This document shows positions 8,454 through 12,153 of a stretch of DNA of 12,153 nucleotides, piece after piece. How positions within the stretch are numbered: the stretch's first letter is position 1; every line of letters starts with the position of its first letter. The translations under genes were made by a program, and so were the position numbers. The DNA comes from Rhizoclosmatium globosum (taxonomy: Eukaryota; Chytridiomycota; Chytridiomycetes; Chytridiales; Chytriomycetaceae): positions 1-12,153 of the forward strand of contig MCGO01000418.1 in the NCBI GenBank assembly GCA_002104985.1, written 5' to 3'. The notes under the pieces were generated by a model. It was given only the letters and a program-made list of their open reading frames with translations, was not told the origin of the DNA and did not search any database.

Positions 8454-11089
8454 ATGATGCACTGGCTTCCGCTTTTGTCCCTTCTCCTTGCAGCACCTGC
8501 AACGAATGCGGGTAGCGCCCCTCTTAGAGTCCCCAAGATTCCTACCGAGATCCACAATTCCGTCAACGCCGGCTACTTTGGGTTTCATGCTCCGAGAGGT
8601 CTTAACGTCTCTACCGGCTACTACACCCAAAAGGTGGACCACTTCGGAGACCAAACGGGTGTTAACGGGTCCACCACATTCGAGCAATACTACCTGATCC
8701 AGGACAAGTATTACAAACCAGGGGGCCCCATTTTCCTCTGGGTTGCCGGAGAAGGTCCTGCTGATGACGGATACATGACTGGAGGAGGCAGTCTCCTTTC
8801 ATGGTTGATGCCGAGATACAATGGAATGGTTGTTAGTTTGGAGCATCGATTCTACGGAGCTACTTCCGGTATTACTCCGTTCTTGGCAAATCTCTTCTTT
8901 GGAAAATTTCTAATGACCTGAACACAGGAACCACGGGTCGATCCGTTCCTACTGCTGATCTGTCTCCCGAGTCCCTCAAGCTTCTGACTTCCAGACAAGC
9001 TATTGAGGACATGGCCAGTTTCATTATCGACTTCCCAACCCTTTTCCCAAACTACAACATCCAAACAATACAAAGTGGGTTACTGTTGGTGGCTCTTACT
9101 CGGGCGCTCTTGCCGCCTGGATGCGTCAGCAACACCCTGAATTGGTTTATGCTGCATACGCCGCTAGTGCTCCAGTTGATGTAAGTCCCTTATTACTTTA
9201 CACTATGTCACATGACCTAGAGAATTTTAACCCATCAACCCTTCTTTCACAGACTGAATCTTACTTCTGGAGATACTCTTATGCTGTCGACCAAGGAATG
9301 AAGTTCTTCGCCGAGCTCCGTTCTGGTACAGGATCCCAATGTATCAACGGCTGGACCCGTGCCGTCAAGCTCTTTGACACTGGAATCTCAAACGTAATCA
9401 ACGATCCAACTGCCTTATCTGCTTTTAAGTCACAGTTCTGGATGAGTCAAGTGAACCTTATTGGGGACTTTGCATCTGCCGTCACTGCGCAACAGGGATC
9501 AACTGTCCAATACTTTCCACAAGACAACCTTGTTAACAACACTATTCCATGGATCGATTTAGCTTGCAGTGGCCAGTACTTCCCTAAACTCATTGATCCA
9601 GCTGCGTCCGACGAGGAGCTCTTTGGTGCCTTCACAGATCTCTGGATCTACCAAATGAAGTCTTTGGTTTTGCAAACGATTCTGATCCAAACATTGTTCT
9701 TCCTTCAACACCGTTCCTATTCAAGATTGGAGTCTGACTGGTCCTGCCGGAAACGCCTTGTGGTACAAGCAAGCTTGTAACGAATTCGGATATGGTCAAG
9801 TTGCACAACCAATCACAGCTGAAGGCTTGATTGAAGAATGGAGTGCTTATTCAACGTACAATAACTTGGATTACTACTGGCAAACTTGTGATATTGAAGG
9901 GCTTTCCACGAATGCTTCCACTGCAGGTCCAGAAGCTACCAAGAACTTTTATGGAGGCCTCGATGTGGAAACGTCCAACATCCTCTGGGTGAATGGTCAA
10001 TATGATCCATGGCACTGGCTCAGTAACTGGCAGAGCGCTACCCTGGCCAAGTTTCTGTCTTTTACAAGAACTCCACCCACTGTATTGATTTGTGGGGACC
10101 ACAGAATGTTACTAATTCACAGTACCCACCATACGTCAACCAAGATTTCATGACTAGCTTCTGGACGGATGTGTTCGATACTCTTGACAACTGGATCGGC
10201 CTTCCTCCTGCTGAATCTACGACCACAACAGTCCAATCTACAGTCTCCACACTTCCAACATCCACTGTTTCTTCCACCATTGCCACCACGCAAACCGCCA
10301 CTCCAACACCAGTTCCATTCACAGGAGACTCTAGCATTGTTTCCCCAGGCTTAGTCGTTCCAGGCGTGAACGTCTCGCAACTCGTCAGTTCCCTCACTCA
10401 AACTGGTATCCCACTTGCACCTGGCTCCAGCATCTCAATCCCAATCCAAGCCACCGCTTCCACCAAAGACAGCCTTGCCTTCCTCGCCATCTCCTCCACC
10501 TTCTACAAGTTCCTCCAACTCCCAACCCTCCCCGCCTCGATCCCACAAACCCTCGGCGAATCCAAGTTCACATTCGCAGCTCTCCCAAACAACACTGGAA
10601 TCGCGCTTTCCTACACCGTCGCTGCGGGAACTCAAAAACAAAGCTACGATTTCGCATTGAGCCAGAACTCCAGCTTTTTGACCGTGACCGTCCATGGAAA
10701 CTCTCAATCCGTGTCCTTTTTGTACCCAGTCTTTCCTGTTCCACGTAAGCGTGACAGTGTAGTTGCGTTCACGGTTGTTTCTGGATCTGCGCCACTTGCG
10801 AGCGTTGAGACTGGTACTACTGTCAGTGTAGGAGGTTCCAGCACTATTGCCGCAACAGCTACATCTGTCAGCTCTGCTGCAAGTGCACTACTACTCCTGC
10901 CAGTGGAGACGACACTAAGCCTGGTTATGTCCCACCAGTGACTCAGGATACTACGCTGCCCCAGTTGACGGATCGTACAAGCCTGGCAGCCCAGCTGGTA
11001 ACTATGGTGGCAAGAACTTGTACGCTAGTGCCGGAGTTTCAACTGTACTTTGCGTTGTTGTTCCTTTGATTTCTGTTCTTGCCCTTTGA
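8454..11089 (+). CDS. Secreted S28 serine carboxypeptidase-like protein (PRSS16-like), probably GPI-anchored
   Basis: S28 peptidases cleave after proline or remove terminal residues in the secretory pathway, vacuole or outside the cell. Exons 8454-8868, 8928-9180 and 9253-11089 give about 836 residues after six one-base repairs. The start is ATG ATG in a CCACC context and opens a signal peptide (MMHWLPLLSLLLAAPATNA). Family marks: QKVDHFGDQ, PIFLWVAGEGP, VSLEHRFYGAT, TSRQAIEDMASFI, then the nucleophile GGSYSGALAAW (Ser about 195), the acid in NGQYDPWHW (Asp about 475) and the base in STHCIDLWGP (His about 500); all three catalytic residues are present. After about residue 535 come a Thr/Ser-rich stretch, about 170 residues I cannot assign, a second Ser/Thr-rich stretch, and a final hydrophobic segment (VSTVLCVVVPLISVLAL) typical of a GPI signal. 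Apparent missing bases lie near 9066, 9651, 9735, 10051, 10887 and 10936. Family certain; anchor likely. Confidence 0.93.
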
Positions 11090-11293
11090 ACTTAAAGAGA
11101 TGGACGTAGACTTACAAATAAACTGAGTAATTGTTACCATATCATAACTTAATTCTTTCTACCAAATTATTGATAGATTTTGTCATTCCTTGTTGAGATG
11201 GTTTAACAAAAATAAAACGGTTCTGGAGACACCAGCCGCCTTACCTTCCGCTATGTGCACGCACTCAAATGAAAAACAAATAATACTCGTTTA
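11090..11293. other. Convergent intergenic gap between peptidase and F-box/LRR genes
   Basis: This 204-bp AT-rich gap holds the 3' untranslated regions of two convergent genes. AATAAA occurs on the plus strand at 11117-11122 and 11211-11216. No clear minus-strand AATAAA is seen for the F-box gene. Confidence 0.6.
11117..11122 (+). terminator. Polyadenylation signal of the S28 peptidase gene
   Basis: AATAAA lies 28 bases after the repaired TGA stop at 11087-11089. Its position supports that stop as the true gene end rather than the earlier one at about 10939, which would arise from a frame break. Confidence 0.5.
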
Positions 11294-12153
11294 CTATACA
11301 TCTACTTTACAATTCGCCTTCCCTCCATCTTCAACGCAAACAGATGTCCCTTTCACACCCAAAAAGCTCAACTCACGAAACACATGTACATCAACTCTCC
11401 CAACAAGCCCCTGATTCCCACCCAAATTCAAATGATCCAATTTCAACAACCCACCAAACGCCTCCCACGGCACCTCACCCTCAAACAAGTTACCCGACAA
11501 ATCAACATTCCTCAAACTCACACACCCACCAACCTCCCTCGGAATCTCTCCAGAAAACCGATTCCTCGAAACCGACAAAAACTGTAAATTAACAAGCTTC
11601 CCAATCTCCCGCGGCAACGGCCCGGAAAGCTGATTCGCATCTAGATACAACCGCTGCAGACTAACCACCCCACAGAGCGACGGCTGGAAACCCGCCCGTC
11701 AAGTTATTCTCATGAACGTCGAGGAAATACAGGTTTCGTAGTGTTCCCAAGGAGTCAGGGATACTTCCATGCAGATTGTTTTGTCGAGCAGAGGAAATGG
11801 AGCATGGAGCAGGTTGAAAGGCTTGGAGGAATCATTGCTGGTTGATGTGAATGCGTTGCTCCATATAAGTGCTGAAAGGGAACTGAGTGTCCATTGGGTG
11901 TACAGTGTCTGAAAGTGTGGCGATAAGTTTGTAAGGAAGAGAGTGTCCAGCGCGTCTGGCTTTGTTGTGCTTGTGCATTGGACTTGTTGTGGGGATTGTA
12001 GGAGGAGAGTCTTTAGGGAAAGCGAGTGAAAGTAGGAGGAAGCCAGGACTTGTTGGAAAGGATTTGGACAGCTGGCAGAACTTGAGCACATGTCGTGGGT
12101 GGATATGGCGGAAGATGTTTTGGATGATCTCTGGAGGAAGATTGACATTGTTA
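11294..12153 (-). CDS. F-box protein with plant-type leucine-rich repeats, 5' end cut by window edge
   Basis: F-box proteins link substrates to SCF (Skp1-cullin) ubiquitin ligases; the repeats usually bind the target. The frame entering at 12152 reads LPPEIIQNIFRHIHPRHVLK, then FCQLSKSF, matching the F-box pattern (LPxEIxxxIF...). After a linker (YTQWTLSSLSALIW) come at least five repeats with the LxGxIP signature of plant-type LRRs: NNLHGSIPDSLG, ENNLTGGFQPSLCG, ANQLSGPLPREIG, RNRFSGEIPREVG and GNLFEGEVPWEAFG. A short tail with two cysteines ends at TAG 11296-11294. No in-frame ATG precedes the F-box, so the start is probably outside. Three one-base breaks must be repaired to join the parts: an extra base near 11961-11963, a missing one in the run at 11779-11782, and an extra one at 11688-11693. 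With an F-box and no signal peptide in view, it is probably intracellular rather than a receptor. Confidence 0.8.

Noticed and set aside
8869..8921. Peptidase ending at the stop near 8921
   Set aside because: The stop lies inside a GT-AG intron (8869-8927); splicing gives the expected family continuation.
1..12153. Programmed ribosomal frameshifting as the cause of the frame breaks
   Set aside because: The sites share no slippery heptamer or fixed codon context, and both missing and extra bases occur. Sequencing error in short runs explains them better.
11294..12153. Extracellular leucine-rich-repeat receptor
   Set aside because: The repeats are of the type used by plant receptors, but an F-box precedes them and no signal peptide, membrane segment or kinase is visible.
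1..12153. CRISPR array, transposon, tRNA or rRNA genes
   Set aside because: I found no spaced repeat array, terminal repeats with a transposase, or RNA gene signature.

Overview
The window is eukaryotic nuclear DNA. Coding segments are interrupted by many short GT-AG introns, mostly 44-67 nt, with GTAAGT-like donors, CTAAC/CTGAC-like branch sites and CAG/TAG acceptors. The small introns, dense gene packing and the mix of families (Sec1, a PP2A B'' subunit, a GPI-type S28 peptidase, an F-box protein with plant-type leucine-rich repeats, a DUF599 membrane protein) best fit an early-diverging, probably chytrid-like fungus. That placement is inference.

Five protein genes alternate strand. (1) 1-1074, minus, cut by the left edge: a DUF599 membrane protein. 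(2) 1293-3924, plus: a Sec1/Munc18 vesicle-fusion protein in ten exons. (3) 4569-7818, minus: a B''-type (PPP2R3) regulatory subunit of protein phosphatase 2A with two EF-hand loops. (4) 8454-11089, plus: a secreted S28 serine peptidase resembling PRSS16, followed by a Ser/Thr-rich region, an unrecognised region and a probable GPI signal. (5) 11294-12153, minus, cut by the right edge: an F-box protein with LxGxIP-type leucine-rich repeats. Genes 1/2 and 3/4 are divergent, with 218 bp and 635 bp between start codons. Genes 2/3 and 4/5 are convergent, with 644 bp and 204 bp between stop codons. The genes do not form an operon or an obvious pathway; they look like ordinary housekeeping and secretory genes.

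The most striking property of the window is that every gene is broken by single-base frame shifts, about sixteen in 12 kb. They lie in or next to short homopolymers, and most look like one missing base. Between the breaks the protein families read cleanly, and catalytic and calcium-binding residues are intact. Uncorrected long-read indel errors are the simplest explanation, so the true proteins are probably intact and the coordinates below are best read as gene models with local repairs. I saw no CRISPR array, transposon, tRNA or rRNA, and no convincing new biological system. The more interesting items are the domain architectures of the peptidase and F-box genes, the long insertion in the DUF599 protein, and a strong G-quadruplex motif inside the PP2A subunit message.
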